Shown one piece after another: positions 31,701 through 42,939 of a DNA stretch of 64,000 nt. The position numbers and the translations under genes are program-made. Numbering within the stretch: position 1 is the stretch's first letter; each line of letters begins with the position of its first letter. The stretch comes from Forficula auricularia. Lineage: Eukaryota; Arthropoda; Insecta; Dermaptera; Forficulidae. Location of the stretch: contig JALMQS010000070.1 of NCBI GenBank assembly GCA_024734495.1, forward strand, positions 18,600,306 to 18,664,305, read 5' to 3'. The notes under the pieces were generated by a model. It saw nothing but the letters and a program-made list of their open reading frames with translations. It did not search any database and had not been told where the DNA came from.

Positions 31701-32960
31701 TCGAAGTGTTTCGCGAGTATATTTTTACTTGTGCGCGAGTGGAATAGTGTGTTCCTATGGGGCCAGAGTCTTCCAGGTCGAGGCTCGAGACGTTGGCTGT
31801 TAAGGTAACATATCGTTATCTATTCTTAAAATTAAATAAATAAGAAATACTCTATCAAGTACTTTTTTCGAGTTTAAAAAAAAATAAAGTTAAATTAAAA
31901 TAAATAAATATTACATAAAATATAATTTTATTTCGAAAATTTCTATAAATTTACTTCACGATATTATTTTACTAATAGTATTTTTTTTCTTTTTTCAGGT
32001 AGGTGCTCCTTCTACTAATATCAACATTTATGTGTTTCGCGAGTATATTTTTACTTGTGCGCGAGTGGAATAGTGTGTTCCTATCGGACCAGAGTCTTCC
32101 AGGTCGAGGCTCGAGACGTTGGCTGTTAAGGTAACATATCTTTCTCTATTCTTAAAATCAAATAAATAAGTAATACTTTAAATTTATTCAAGTATTTTTT
32201 TCGAGTTTAAAAAAAATATAAAGTTCAATTAAAATAAATAAATATTACATTAAATATAATTTTATTTCGAAAGTTTCTATAAATTCACTTCAATTTATTA
32301 TTTTACTAATACTATTTGTTTTCTTTTTTCAGGTAGGTGGTCGCCTTACTTATACTAACATTCAAGATAAAGTATTTGATTTTCTTATTTTATATAAAAT
32401 CAAATTCTTTATCTTTGGGTAACGGGTAGGTGTGTACTTTTTCTTCTTTTAGATAAAAAAGTACATACCTACTTCAGGGCCTAGGATCCCTGCCCACGTG
32501 AGCTCATGATTCTTTTATCAAGAGAATCATGTCCTATCCCTAATCCTAACCTACTTCTATTCTTATTTTCCCAAATCCTTATTCCTCGGAAATCGAAGTG
32601 TTTCGCGAGTATATTTTTACTTGTGCGCGAGTGGAATAGTGTGTTCCTATGGGGCCAGAGTCTTCCAGGTCGAGGCTCGAGACGTTGGCTGTTAAGGTAA
32701 CATATCTTTATCTATTCTTAAAATTAAATAAATAAGAAATACTCTAAATTTATCAAGTACTTTTTTCGAGTTTAAAAAAAAATAAAGTTCAATTAAAATA
32801 AATAAATATTACATAAAATATAATTTTATTTCGAAAATTTCTATAAATTTACTTCACTATATTATTTTACTAATAGTATTTTTTTCTTTTTTTCAGGTAG
32901 GTGCTCCTCCTACTAATATCAACATTTAGTTTAAATGATAAAGTAGATATAAATAAATTA
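28795..32960 (+). repeat. Tandem splice-unit array, block A
   Basis: Exon-like segments ending GAGACGTTGGCTRTTAAG|GTAA lie at 28974-29068, 29267-29444, 29647-30011, 30212-30343, 30545-30909, 31105-31236, 31440-31804, 31999-32130, 32333-32696, with a terminal one from 32897. Every intron of about 194-203 nt ends TTTTTCAG or TTTTGCAG. From 29647 on, long (364-365 nt) and short (exactly 132 nt) exons alternate with a period of about 890-907 bp. Each long segment carries two hairpins: GTAGGTGTGTAC...GTACATACCTAC and CATGATTCT...GAATCATG. A 64-codon ORF starting at ATGATTCTTTTATC recurs in each long unit and ends at the splice junction. The final exon has AATAAAT-type signals. Confidence 0.8.
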
Positions 32961-33370
32961 ATTAAAGTTAAAAATTATCTATATGCATTTTCTAATCTAT
33001 TTCTTTTTTCCAAATTTAATATGAGAAATTGGTTTGAAACAATTTCGCCTTTATATTTTTCAGTTTAATAAAATTATTTTACATGGATAGATAATAGAAT
33101 TTCAATTTTGATTAAAAAAATAACATTTAAGACTATATTACAAATAATTCACTTTTAAAAATTATCCCATTCTATTTAAATATTCGCCTCTAAACTTCAT
33201 TCTAATTATTTTCTGCTTCTGATCTAATGCATAAGTCAATATCGTACTTTCTCTCATCATACTCAGACTATAAATTTTTTATATTTGTTTCTTAAATGCA
33301 AATATATGACAAAACTTTTATACACAAATTAGAATCTTTAAGACTTTGAGACGAATCAAATTGCAGTATT

Positions 33371-33463
33371 GGAGACATTGTACTGGTATTTGTTTCTGAA
33401 AAGGTCCTTTAACAATTATTAATCTTAAGTGTAAACGTATTCTGCTACAAATACAATGTCTCC
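33371..33463 (+). ncRNA. Candidate pre-miRNA-like hairpin, spacer S1
   Basis: GGAGACATTGTA...TATTTGT pairs with ACAAATACAATGTCTCC across a loop of about 55 nt, with a short bulge in the 5' arm. The same hairpin is kept at 36024-36116 and, with the bulge removed, at 39285-39371, while flanking sequence has diverged. Whether it is expressed or processed is unknown. Confidence 0.35.
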
Positions 33464-33654
33464 TATTTGTTTCAAAATACCTCTCGACTTGAAATTTTCA
33501 CTATTTTCAAATTTCAATTTGTATTTCTGAGTTCTACATTTGGAAATAAATTCATATTTTAAATTGTAAAATTATCACTCTATGAGTACATTATTTAATT
33601 TACGATCAAATTTATATTCAAAATCTCCCTTTAATCATTATTTATTTATCTATC

Positions 33655-33750
33655 CATGTGGGGGGTGGTGACAGCTGCCTTCTCGTGGTGCCCCCTGTTT
33701 CGCTAAACAGCTGTCTATGTCTCTGTATAAATTAACTATAGAGACATATT
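33655..33750 (+). ncRNA. Conserved double-dyad module, spacer S1
   Basis: GACAGCTG (33670-33677) pairs with CAGCTGTC (33708-33715), and inside it GGGGG can pair with CCCCC. A second stem ATGTCTCT (33717-33724) pairs with AGAGACAT (33740-33747). This is the best-conserved part of the spacer, with copies at 36310-36400 and 39575-39669. It could be a structured RNA or a protein-binding or recombination site. Confidence 0.35.
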
Positions 33751-34058
33751 CATATATAATAATTATATTTGCATAATTTTTTACATACACTACACATTCC
33801 CATTAATCATAATAATCAATTTCGAAAACTTTTTTAGAAATATGTAAAAGTTATGGATTTTACAAAAATATAATAAAAATTTCATGTTTAATTTCCTTAA
33901 TTAAAATTCATTCAAATATTATGCAAATTGTTGTGTATTATATATGAAATTTGAAATATTTATATTCGACTGAAAATACAAGGGAAACTCTTCGAATTCA
34001 TCGTCTCTAAGAATTAGTAGTATGATAATTTAACAAGTAATAATTTACAACAGTGTAA

Positions 34059-35610
34059 TAGTGTGTTCCTATGGGGCCAGAGTCTTCCAGGTCGAGGCTC
34101 GAGACGTTGGCTGTTAAGGTAACATATCTTTATCTATTCTTAAAATTAAATAAAAAAGAAATACTCTAAATTTATTCAAGTACTTTTTTCGAGTTTAAAA
34201 AAAATATAAAGTTCAATTAAAATAAATAAATATTACATAAAATATAATTTTATTTCGAAAATTTCTATAAATTTACTTCACTATATTATTTTACTAATAG
34301 TATTTTTTTTTCTTTTTTTCAGGTAGGTGCTCCTCCTACTAATATCAACATTTATGTGTTTCGCGAGTATATTTTTACTTGTGCGCGAGTGGAATAGTGT
34401 GTTCCTATGGGGCCAGAGTCTTCCAGGTCGAGGCTCGAGACGTTGGCTGTTAAGGTAACATATCTTTATCTATTCTTAAAATTAAATAAATAAGAAATAC
34501 TCTAAATTTATTCAAGTATTTTTTTCGAGTTTAAAAAAAATATAAAGTTCAATTAAAATAAATAAATATTACATTAAATATAATTTTATTTCGAAAGTTT
34601 CTATAAATTCACTTCAATTTATTATTTTACTAATACTATTTGTTTTCTTTTTTCAGGTAGGTGCTCGCCTTACTTATACTAACAGTCAAGATTAAGTATT
34701 TGATTTTCTTATTTTATATAAAATCAAATTCTTTATCTTTTGGGTAACGGGTAGGTGTGTACTTTTTTTCTTCTTTTTAGATAAAAAAGTACATACCTAC
34801 TTCAGGGCCTAGCATCCCTGCCCACGTGAGCTCGCTATGATTCTTTTATCAAAAGAATCATGTCCTATCCCTAATCCTAGCCTACTTCTATTCCTATTTT
34901 GCCAAGTCCTTATTCCTCGGAAATCGAAGCGTTTCGCGAGTATATTTTTTCGTGTGCGCGAGTGGAATAGTGTGTTCCTATGGTGCCAGAGTCTTCCAGG
35001 TCGAGGTTTGAGACGTTGGCTTTTAAGGTAACATCTCAAAATTAAATAAATAAGAAATACTCTAAATTTATCAAGTACTTTTTTTCGAGTTTAAAAAAAA
35101 ATAAAGTTCAATTAAAATAAATAAATATTACATAAAATATAATTTTATTTCGAAAATTTCTATAAATTTACTTCACTATATTATTTTACTAATAGTATTT
35201 TTTTCTTTTTCAGGTAGGTGCTCCTCCTACTAATATCAACATTTATGTGTTTCGCGAGTATAATTTTACTTGTGCGCGAGTGGAATAGTGTGTTCCTATG
35301 GGGCCAGAGTCTTCCAGGTCGAGGCTCGAGACGTTGGCTGTTAAGGTAACATATCTTTATCTATTCTTAAAATTAAATAAATAAGAAATACTCTAAATTT
35401 ATTCAAGTACTTTTTTCGAGTTTAAAAAAATATAAAGTTCAATTAAAATAAATAAATATTACATTAAACATAATTTTATTTCGAAAATTTCTATAAATTT
35501 ACTTCACTATATTATTTTACTAATAGTATTTTTTTTCTTTTTTTCAGGTAGGTGCTCCTCCTACTAATATCAACATTTAGTTTAAATGATAAAGTAGATA
35601 TAAATAAATT
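34059..35610 (+). repeat. Tandem splice-unit array, block B
   Basis: It starts with a 5'-truncated exon (to 34118), then has exons 34323-34454 (132 nt), 34657-35027 (371 nt), 35214-35345 (132 nt) and a terminal exon from 35548. All donors (GTAAC) and acceptors (TTTTTCAG) are intact. The long unit has a 3-bp insertion in the CTCATGATTC hairpin (GAGCTCGCTATGATTC) and GGCTTTTAAG in place of GGCTGTTAAG. Confidence 0.8.
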
Positions 35611-36023
35611 AATTAAAGTTAAAAATTATCTATATGCATTTTTCTAATCTATTTCTTTTTTTCCAAATTTAATATGAGAAATTGGTTTGAAACAATTTCG
35701 CCTTTATATTTTTCAGTTTAATAAAATTATTTTACATGGATAGATAATAGAATTTCAATTTTGATTAAAAAAATAACATTTAAGACTATATTACAAATAA
35801 TTCACTTTTAAAAATTATCCCATTCTATTTAAATATTCGCCTCTAAACTTCATTCTAATTATTTTCTGCTTCTGATCTAATGCATAAGTCAATATCGTAC
35901 TTTCTCTCATCATACTCAGACTATAAATTTTTTATATTTGTTTCTTAAATGCAAATATATGACAAAACTTTTATACACAAATTAGAATCTTTAAGACTTT
36001 GAGACGAATCAAATTGCAGTATT

Positions 36024-36116
36024 GGAGACATTGTACTGGTATTTGTTTCTGAAAAGGTCCTTTAACAATTATTAATCTTAAGTGTAAACGTATTCTGCTA
36101 CAAATACAATGTCTCC
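36024..36116 (+). ncRNA. Candidate pre-miRNA-like hairpin, spacer S2
   Basis: Same 93-nt hairpin as 33371-33463, apparently identical. Confidence 0.35.
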
Positions 36117-36309
36117 TATTTGTTTCAAAATACCTCTCGACTTGAAATTTTCACTATTTTCAAATTTCAATTTGTATTTCTGAGTTCTACATTTGGAAAT
36201 AAATTCATATTTTAAATTGTAAAATTTTCACTCTATGAGTACATTATTTAATTTACGATCAAATTTCTATTCAAAATCTCCCTTTAATCATTATTTATTT
36301 ATCTATCCA

Positions 36310-36400
36310 TGTGGGGGGTGGTGACAGCTGCCTTCTCGTGGTGCCCCCTGTTTCGCTAAACAGCTGTCTATGTCTCTGTATAAATTAACTATAGAGACAT
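36310..36400 (+). ncRNA. Conserved double-dyad module, spacer S2
   Basis: GACAGCTG (36323-36330) with CAGCTGTC (36361-36368), then ATGTCTCT with AGAGACAT (36393-36400), as in S1. Confidence 0.35.
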
Positions 36401-36868
36401 ATTCATATATAATAATTATATTTGCATAATTTTTTACATACACTACACATTCCCATTAATCATAATAATCAATTTCGAAAACTTTTTTTTAGAAATATGT
36501 AAAAGTTATGGATTTTACAAAAATATAATAAAAATTTCATGTTTAATTTCCTTAATTAAAATTCATTCAAATATTATGCAAATTGTTGTGTATTATATAT
36601 GAAATTTGAAATATTTATATTCGACTGAAAATACAAGGGAAACTCTTCGAATTCATCGTCTCTAAGAATTAGTAGTATGATAATTTAACAAGTAATAATT
36701 TACAATTGCAAAATGCATATAATTTTCTAAATTAAACGGTTGTTAGGATAAAAATTCCCACAAATTATTATGAAAAATTATTAAGAGATTCCAAATATGC
36801 ATCCATTCCAAGACTACACCTTGTACTTTTGAAATTAATTTGAGATCCTGCATAAAATATTAATATCT

Positions 36869-38870
36869 GGGTAACGGGTAGTTGTGTACTTCTTTGCTAT
36901 TGTATACTAAAAATTACAGACCTACTTCAGGGGTTGGCGTCCCTGCCCACGTGAGCTCATGATTCTTTTATCAACAGAATCATGTCCTATCCCTAATTAA
37001 TCTCACTTTTTACAAGTCCTTATTCCTTCGAAATCGAAATCTTTCGCGACTATATTTTTACTTGTGCGCTAGTGTAAATGTGTACCTATGGGGTCAGAGT
37101 AATCCAGGTCCAGGCGCGAGACGTTGGCTATTAAGGTAATATATTCTTTGTTCTTATAATTAAATAAATAAGGTATATTGTAAATTTTTCAAGTTCTTTT
37201 TTCGATTTTTTCAAAAAAAAATATCAAATAAGACAGATAATATATCAAATATAATTTCATTGTTAATATTTGTATAAAAAATATTTAAATTCTCTATCTT
37301 ATTTTACTAATAATTTTTTTTCTATTTTCAGGTAGGTGCTCGTCCTACTAATAGTAACATTTAGATTAAGTATTTGATTTTCTAATATTGTGGAAACTCA
37401 AATCCTTTTATCTTTTCCATCTTGTATCCATTTTACCTTTAATTTCCCACTCTTCCCATCTCGAATCGAATCGCGAGTATATTTTTACTTTTGCGTGAGT
37501 TTTGTGTCTTCCTGTGGGGTCAGCATTCCAGGTCCATGCCCGAGACGTTGGCTGTTAAGGTAAAATATCTATTTAATTTTTCATTCTTATAATTTAAAAA
37601 TACTCTAAATTGTTCATATTAATTTTACGCGTTTTTCAAAAAAAATAAAAATAAATAAATAAAATAGATAATATTTTAAATACTATAATTTTATTGCTAC
37701 TATTGCTATAAAAATACCTTTAAATCCCTATATAATTTTACTAATATCTTGTTTTTTTTCTTTTTCAGGTAGGTGCTCGTTCGTCATACTAATACTTTGG
37801 ATTTATATTACCCACAGATAAATAAAAGAAAAAATAAATTCATATTATGATGTTAATATTTTAAAAATTTCTAATCAATTTGAACGTAAATAAATATAAA
37901 AGTTAAAATTTTATTTATACAAAATTATATTTAATACTTGGGTAACGAGTAGGTGTGTACTTATTTGTTAATATAATGAAAGAAGTTCAGAGGTTTGCCT
38001 TCCTGCCCACGTGAGCTCATGATTTTTTTATCAAGAGATCATGTCCTTTCCCTAAACCTAACCAAATTTAATCCGTATTATCTCATATCATTATTTCTTC
38101 GAAACCGAAACATATCGCGAGTATATTTCTACTTGTGCGCGAGTGTATGTGTGTGTGTTCCTGTGGATTCAGCATTCCATGTCCGAACACGAGACGCTGG
38201 CTGTTAAGGTAAGATAGCTATTTACTTCTGGATTATTATATTTCAATAATTAAGATATAGTTTCAATTTTTCATATTCATTTTCAAAATTTTCTAAAAAG
38301 ATCAATAGATAATATATTAAATACAATTTTATTCCAAATAGTTGTGTAAAAAAACTTGAAATTTACTATATTATTTTTCTAATAATATTTCTTTTCTTTT
38401 TTCAGGTAGGTGCACGCCCTACTAATACTAACATTTAGATTAAGTATTTGATTTTCTTGTTTTGTGGAAACTCAAATCCTTTATCTTTTTCATCCTGAAT
38501 TAATTTTACCTTTAATTTCCCACTCTTTCCACCTCGAATCGAATCGCGAGTATATTTTCATTTTTGGGCGAGTGTCCATGTGTTCCTTTGGGGTCAGCAT
38601 TCCAGGTCCATGCACGAGACGTTGGCTGCTTAGGTAAAATATTTATTTAATTCTTGATTCTTATAATTAAATAAATAAGAAATACTCTAAATTTCACATA
38701 TAAATATTTTGGAATTTTTAAAAAAATAAATAAAATTTTAAATATAATTTTTAGTTTAATATTTCTATAAAAAATATTTTAAATTCACTATATAATTTTA
38801 CTAATATCATTTTTTCTTTTTCAGGTAGGTGCTCGTCCTACTAATACTAACATTTAGATTAAACGATTTA
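36869..38870 (+). repeat. Tandem splice-unit array, block C (diverged)
   Basis: Older units: exon ends at 37135, 37559, 38208 and 38633; acceptors precede 37332, 37769, 38406 and 38825. Exons 37332-37559 and 38406-38633 are both 228 nt and 37769-38208 is 440 nt. The hairpins are decayed here (GTAGTTGTGTAC...ACAGACCTAC; CATGATTTTTTT), and the 64-codon frame is shifted or stopped. Every donor and acceptor is still intact, and GAGACGYTGGCTGYT survives. This contrast is the main reason to suspect selection on splicing. Confidence 0.75.
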
Positions 38871-39284
38871 ATAGAAATAATTTAATTAATTAAAATTAAA
38901 AATTTTCTATTTGCATTTTTCTAATCTTTTCCATTTTTCTAAATTTAATTTGAGATATTATTTTTAAACAATTTCGCTTTTATATTTTCAGTTTAATAAA
39001 ATTATTTCACATGGATAGATAAATAAATTTAAATTTTCGTTAAATAAATAATAAATAATTAAATAATTCACTTTTCAAAAATATTCCCCTCTAAACTTCA
39101 ATCTATTTTTCCTGTTTCTGATCTAATGCCTGAGTCAATATCGAACTTTCTCTCATACTTAACTACTTTGTTTACACTCAGATCTACAAATTTGTATATT
39201 TTGCTTTTTAAATACATATATTTGACTAAATTTCTATTCACAATTTCGAATTTTAAGACTTTGATTCGATACAAATGCAGTATT

Positions 39285-39371
39285 GGAGACATTGTATTTG
39301 TTTCGGACAAGGTCTTTTAACAATTACTTATATCAAGTGTAGACGTATTTTGCCACAAATACCATGTCTCC
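39285..39371 (+). ncRNA. Candidate pre-miRNA-like hairpin, spacer S3
   Basis: GGAGACATTGTATTTGT pairs with ACAAATACCATGTCTCC: 17 pairs with one mismatch and an 87-nt hairpin. The 6-nt bulge of S1 and S2 is absent, so the pairing is better in this diverged copy. Confidence 0.4.
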
Positions 39372-39574
39372 TATTTGTTTCAAAATACGTCTAGCCCTGA
39401 AATTTTCATTATTTTCGACTTTTAAATTGTATTTCTGAGTGTTTTTTTACATTTGAAAATAAAGACAATATTTAAAAATTTGAAATTATCATTCAATGAG
39501 TATATTTTGGTATGTAATTTGCAATCAAAATTATATTAATGATCCTCCTTTAATTATTATTTATTTATCTATCC

Positions 39575-39669
39575 ATGCGGGGGGTGGTGACAGCTGCCTT
39601 CTCGTGGTGCCCCCTGTTATCGCTAAACAGCTGTCTATGTCTCTGCGTATAAATTAACTATAGAGACAT
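39575..39669 (+). ncRNA. Conserved double-dyad module, spacer S3
   Basis: GACAGCTG (39589-39596) with CAGCTGTC (39628-39635), and ATGTCTCT with AGAGACAT (39662-39669). It differs from S1 only by C for T, an extra T in the loop and a two-base change in the second loop, although the surroundings have changed much more. Confidence 0.4.
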
Positions 39670-39750
39670 AATCATATATAATAATTACATTTGCATAACT
39701 TTTTACATACCCTACACATTCTCTAAATAACATATATACTATCGCAATTA

Positions 39751-40235
39751 CACTGCAGTGCAAAAAAATCGAGCCACCAATAAAAACTTCATTAAATAGT
39801 AAATCTTTTTCAAATTTTTTTTACAAGTAATCATACATTATTGAAATTATTTATTATTGCAAGTGTACTCGCCACTTGTTGACTTAGCCCTTGATTAATT
39901 AGGCACACAATTTGAACTGCTTGAACTTCAGAAATATCCATTTTGTATATTTTATCTTTCTATCAATGATGCTTAATTCAAAATTATTCATTTTATTGAT
40001 ATTTCAAATGGAATTTGATCTTTTATTAAAACTTTATTTAAATGTAAAGCGATATTGAGAAAGTAGGATAATTTGTAATTGTATCTTTTAATTTAATTTT
40101 TTTTTTAATTCAAAAAATATCAACAATATTTATTAAATATATTAGTTAAAGAGTTAATAGAACAAAAAAAATTTTAAAATAATTTGCTATTTAATAAAGT
40201 TTTTATTGGTGGATCAATTTTTTTGCACCGTAGTG
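39751..40235. mobile_element. Tc1-type MITE
   Basis: Terminal inverted repeats of about 50 bp start CACTGCAGTGCAAAAAAATC (left), with the right inverse CACTACGGTGCAAAAAAATT. Both continue CCACCAATAAAAACTT. TA flanks both ends (39749-39750 and 40236-40237). The 485-bp element has no transposase. CACTGCAGTGCAAAA is a common Tc1-family terminus. Confidence 0.9.
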
Positions 40236-40969
40236 TATAATTTCACCTATGGTATCGATTTTACAAAAATATAATAAAATGTTTAATTTTAAATTCTTTC
40301 AAAATTTATGCAAATAAAAATATATTATATATGAAATTTGAAATATTTATATTGGACTGAAAATACAATCGAAACTTTCCGACGTCTTTGTCTCTAATAA
40401 TTAGTATTATAATAATTTAATAAGTAATAAATACAATAGCTAAGTGCATATTTTTTTCTAAATTAAAATGGTTGTTGGGATAAAAATTCGCTCAAATTAT
40501 TATGAATTTTTTTTTATGAGATTTCAAATATAATTCCATTCCAGAATTTCCTCCCTACTCCGACTCTATAGCCCTGCTTTAATTTAATCCTAAAAGATTG
40601 TTGAACGTTTAAGAATAGTCTCTTTTGAACCAACAAGAGCTTATAGGGCTGATATATGTACATATTGACTTTAAAATTACTTTATAAATGAGACACGCAG
40701 AGCCGATGACAAACAAATATTAAACTGAATTGACCTCACTTAAAAATGAGAGGGGGGGGGGGGGCACTGTCATGAATTTTTACACATTTTTAAAAATCAA
40801 TGATTTTGAAAAATTAAACAAGAGGTCAATTTGTTGGTCATATATTAGTTCGCGAAGTAGGAATTTTAAAATATTAAATCTTTAAAATATCAATATAATG
40901 GTAGTAGCTATATGATATAATATTTAATTTTTTTAATTGAAAAGTTTCTATTTTGTAGAGAGTAGTAGA
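40236..40969. other. Cluster spacer end, then unclassified
   Basis: To about 40550 this matches spacer sequence (ATATATGAAATTTGAAATAT, AAATTAAAATGGTTGT). After 40550 no pairing with the cluster was found, so the amplified locus ends about here. A 13-G tract lies near 40750. Confidence 0.5.
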
Positions 40970-40977
40970 GTTATTGA

Positions 40978-41188
40978 CAAGGGCGGATCCAGGAATTTTT
41001 TTTATGGGGGGGGGGGGGTGAATGTATATAAGGTACCCGATGTATATAAGATCTACTTTTTATCTCGAAAGTTTAAAATTTTTTTAAAAAAATAAATGTT
41101 TTTTTGTTTTTTACAAATTTGTTTGCCAGGCGCGGGCCTCTATGGGGGGGGGGGGCGGTCGCCCCCTCCGCCCCTGGATCCGCCCTTG
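40978..41188. mobile_element. hAT MITE, family A copy 2
   Basis: Inverted ends CAAGGGCGGATCCAG; exact 8-bp duplication GTTATTGA (40970-40977 and 41189-41196). The 211-bp copy is an internally shorter relative of 17730-18015. It interrupts a repeat whose uninterrupted relative (CAACTCTGCTACTCTC, GCATCAAGCAGAGG) is near 55755-55820. Confidence 0.95.
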
Positions 41189-41261
41189 GTTATTGATTCA
41201 TAAATGGAAATCAATGAGGTTGTCATCTGCTTGATGCAAATAACCATATACATGTATATTT

Positions 41262-42552
41262 ATTAGACTGGTCGTTAAAAATTAAATTTTTTCCGTCGCC
41301 CCCTAAAAATCTTACTTTTGATGAAAAAACGCCAGGTAAATTTTTTTATTATTCAAATAACACGTGCCGCAAGACGATCTAAGTTCATTTTTTGGTAAAA
41401 TCACGTCTTTTTGGAAATTTCTCATTAAATATGAAATAATAATAATTTTTTGATAATTGGATATTATTAACAATGTTACATTAATTATTATTAAAATTAT
41501 TTTCATCAATACCGAAATTACTAATTTCCCAAGGAAATTTCCTCTCTGTAAGTTAGTTAGCAGGTTAATTTAAAATCATAATCTATATATTTATTAAATT
41601 ACCGACGCTTTCATACGTCTATAGTTTCTATTAAAAATATATAGCGAAATTTCTCTTAGTTGTACTCCATTTCAATGCCATCCCCATAACACTTCTTCCA
41701 CTTTCACCATAAATTAAGACCATTTTAATTCTGTCTTCAAAAGATAATTCAATATAACTATCCTGGATTGACACGATAAATAAACTTTTTTACTCAAGAA
41801 TTTTAAGTAGTACTATTAAAGTGGGAAATAATCTCTTAAATCTGAGTATAAAGAATTTTTTATATCATTATTAACCCTTATTTTCATTGTAGTGACTTTT
41901 CAATTTAATAATTATTTATTTAATTATTAATTATTCAATCATTATTATTTGATAATTAAGTTAAATAATTGTTAAAAATAATTATTAAGATTTTTTGAGA
42001 TCTAATTGATTCATGTATTTTGTTTATTTGATGTCGTATAAAAAAATTGTTCTTATGAAAGTTGTTCAGTTTTTTTTTGTAGATTAAGTAGACTTCTTAT
42101 AGAAAAAATATAGGGTTTTATTTAAAAAACACATCTTTGACCTTAAAATACCCTTGAAAGCTTATTCTGCGTCGACAAACAATAGCGTAGTTTAGTTTCC
42201 CCCTCGATATAAATAAACTTTTATTTGAAACTTTTTTCATATAATGCACTGTTTTTGATTTATAAGACTGTCTCAAGATAAAAAAACTCACCCGGTATAT
42301 ACTTTTAATATCTTTTGGTGGATATTCGTAGAATCTCTTGTGCTATTTGCGATGCATTGTTACCATCCTTTATGTTTATTCAAGTTTTTCAAAATTCATT
42401 TTACTAAAAAATGAATTTTGATCGTCTTGCGTGCACGTGTTGTTTTTAATAAAAAAAAAATACCTCTCGTTTTTTCATCAAAATGAAGATTTTTAGTGGG
42501 CGTCGGAAAAAATCTGATTTTTAACTACCGGTTTAATAAATATATATCCAAA
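41262..42552. repeat. Fold-back element with about 140-bp arms
   Basis: The left arm has ATTTTTTCCGTCGCCCCC, AAAAATCTTACTTTTGATG and AAGACGATC. The right arm has their inverses with substitutions (GGGCGTCGGAAAAAAT, ATCAAAATGAAGATTTTTAG, GATCGTCTTGCG). The roughly 1 kb interior has no long ORF or recognisable domain. Confidence 0.7.
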
Positions 42553-42636
42553 TACAAATATGGATATACAAAGGAGCAACCAGGATTTTGTCCTGGATGG
42601 GGCTAACACACACACACACATACATATATATATATA

Positions 42637-42798
42637 CAGGGGTGTCCAACCTTTTGGGTTACACGGGCCCCATTTGAATAAAAAACATATTTTTTTCCAG
42701 TAAGTACGTACATAAAAATCTTAATGTTTCAAGGAATTTTATAATTTTATGTAGGGCCGCATTCGTTGCAGTGGTGGGTCGCGGTTTGGACAGCCCTG
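42637..42798. mobile_element. hAT-like MITE (CAGGGGTGTCCA ends)
   Basis: Ends CAGGGGTGTCCAACCTTTTG and GTTTGGACAGCCCTG are imperfect inverted repeats. The GGGCCGCATTCGTTGCAGTGG interior matches 13280-13310 and 56057-56085. No target duplication was found; the left flank is a CA/TA microsatellite (42607-42636). Confidence 0.6.
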
Positions 42799-42939
42799 CT
42801 CTGAGACAAATCGATCTGAAGTAACAGTCTCACTTCCAACATTTAATGGAAATAGAATCATTTTTTTGTCTTAATTTACCATATAGTCAAAATATTGATT
42901 AAAATTTACTAAATATTTTTTCATTTTCATTTGTTCATT

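Larger units (their letters stand above)
32961..34058. repeat. Cluster spacer S1 (near-identical to S2)
   Basis: About 1.1 kb is almost identical to 35611-36710, with older relatives at 38871-39740 and 40240-40530. It contains the two hairpin modules annotated separately. At 34054-34059 it switches abruptly into the middle of an array exon (AACAGTGTAATAGTGTGTTC), while S2 continues with TTGCAAAATGC. This marks a recombination or deletion point. Confidence 0.85.
35611..36868. repeat. Cluster spacer S2
   Basis: Near-identical to S1 through 36710, then continues into TTGCAAAATGCATATAATTT, a phrase shared with 19560-19640 and 40440-40530. It is therefore the more complete spacer. Confidence 0.8.
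38871..39748. repeat. Cluster spacer S3 (diverged)
   Basis: Homologous to S1 and S2 with many substitutions and indels. The hairpin modules stand out as the most conserved segments. The spacer is interrupted at 39751 by a Tc1-type MITE and resumes at 40236. Confidence 0.75.

Noticed and set aside
28795..38870. CRISPR-like or simple satellite interpretation of the array
   Set aside because: Units are hundreds of bases long with internal exon/intron organisation and conserved splice sites, in a eukaryotic setting.
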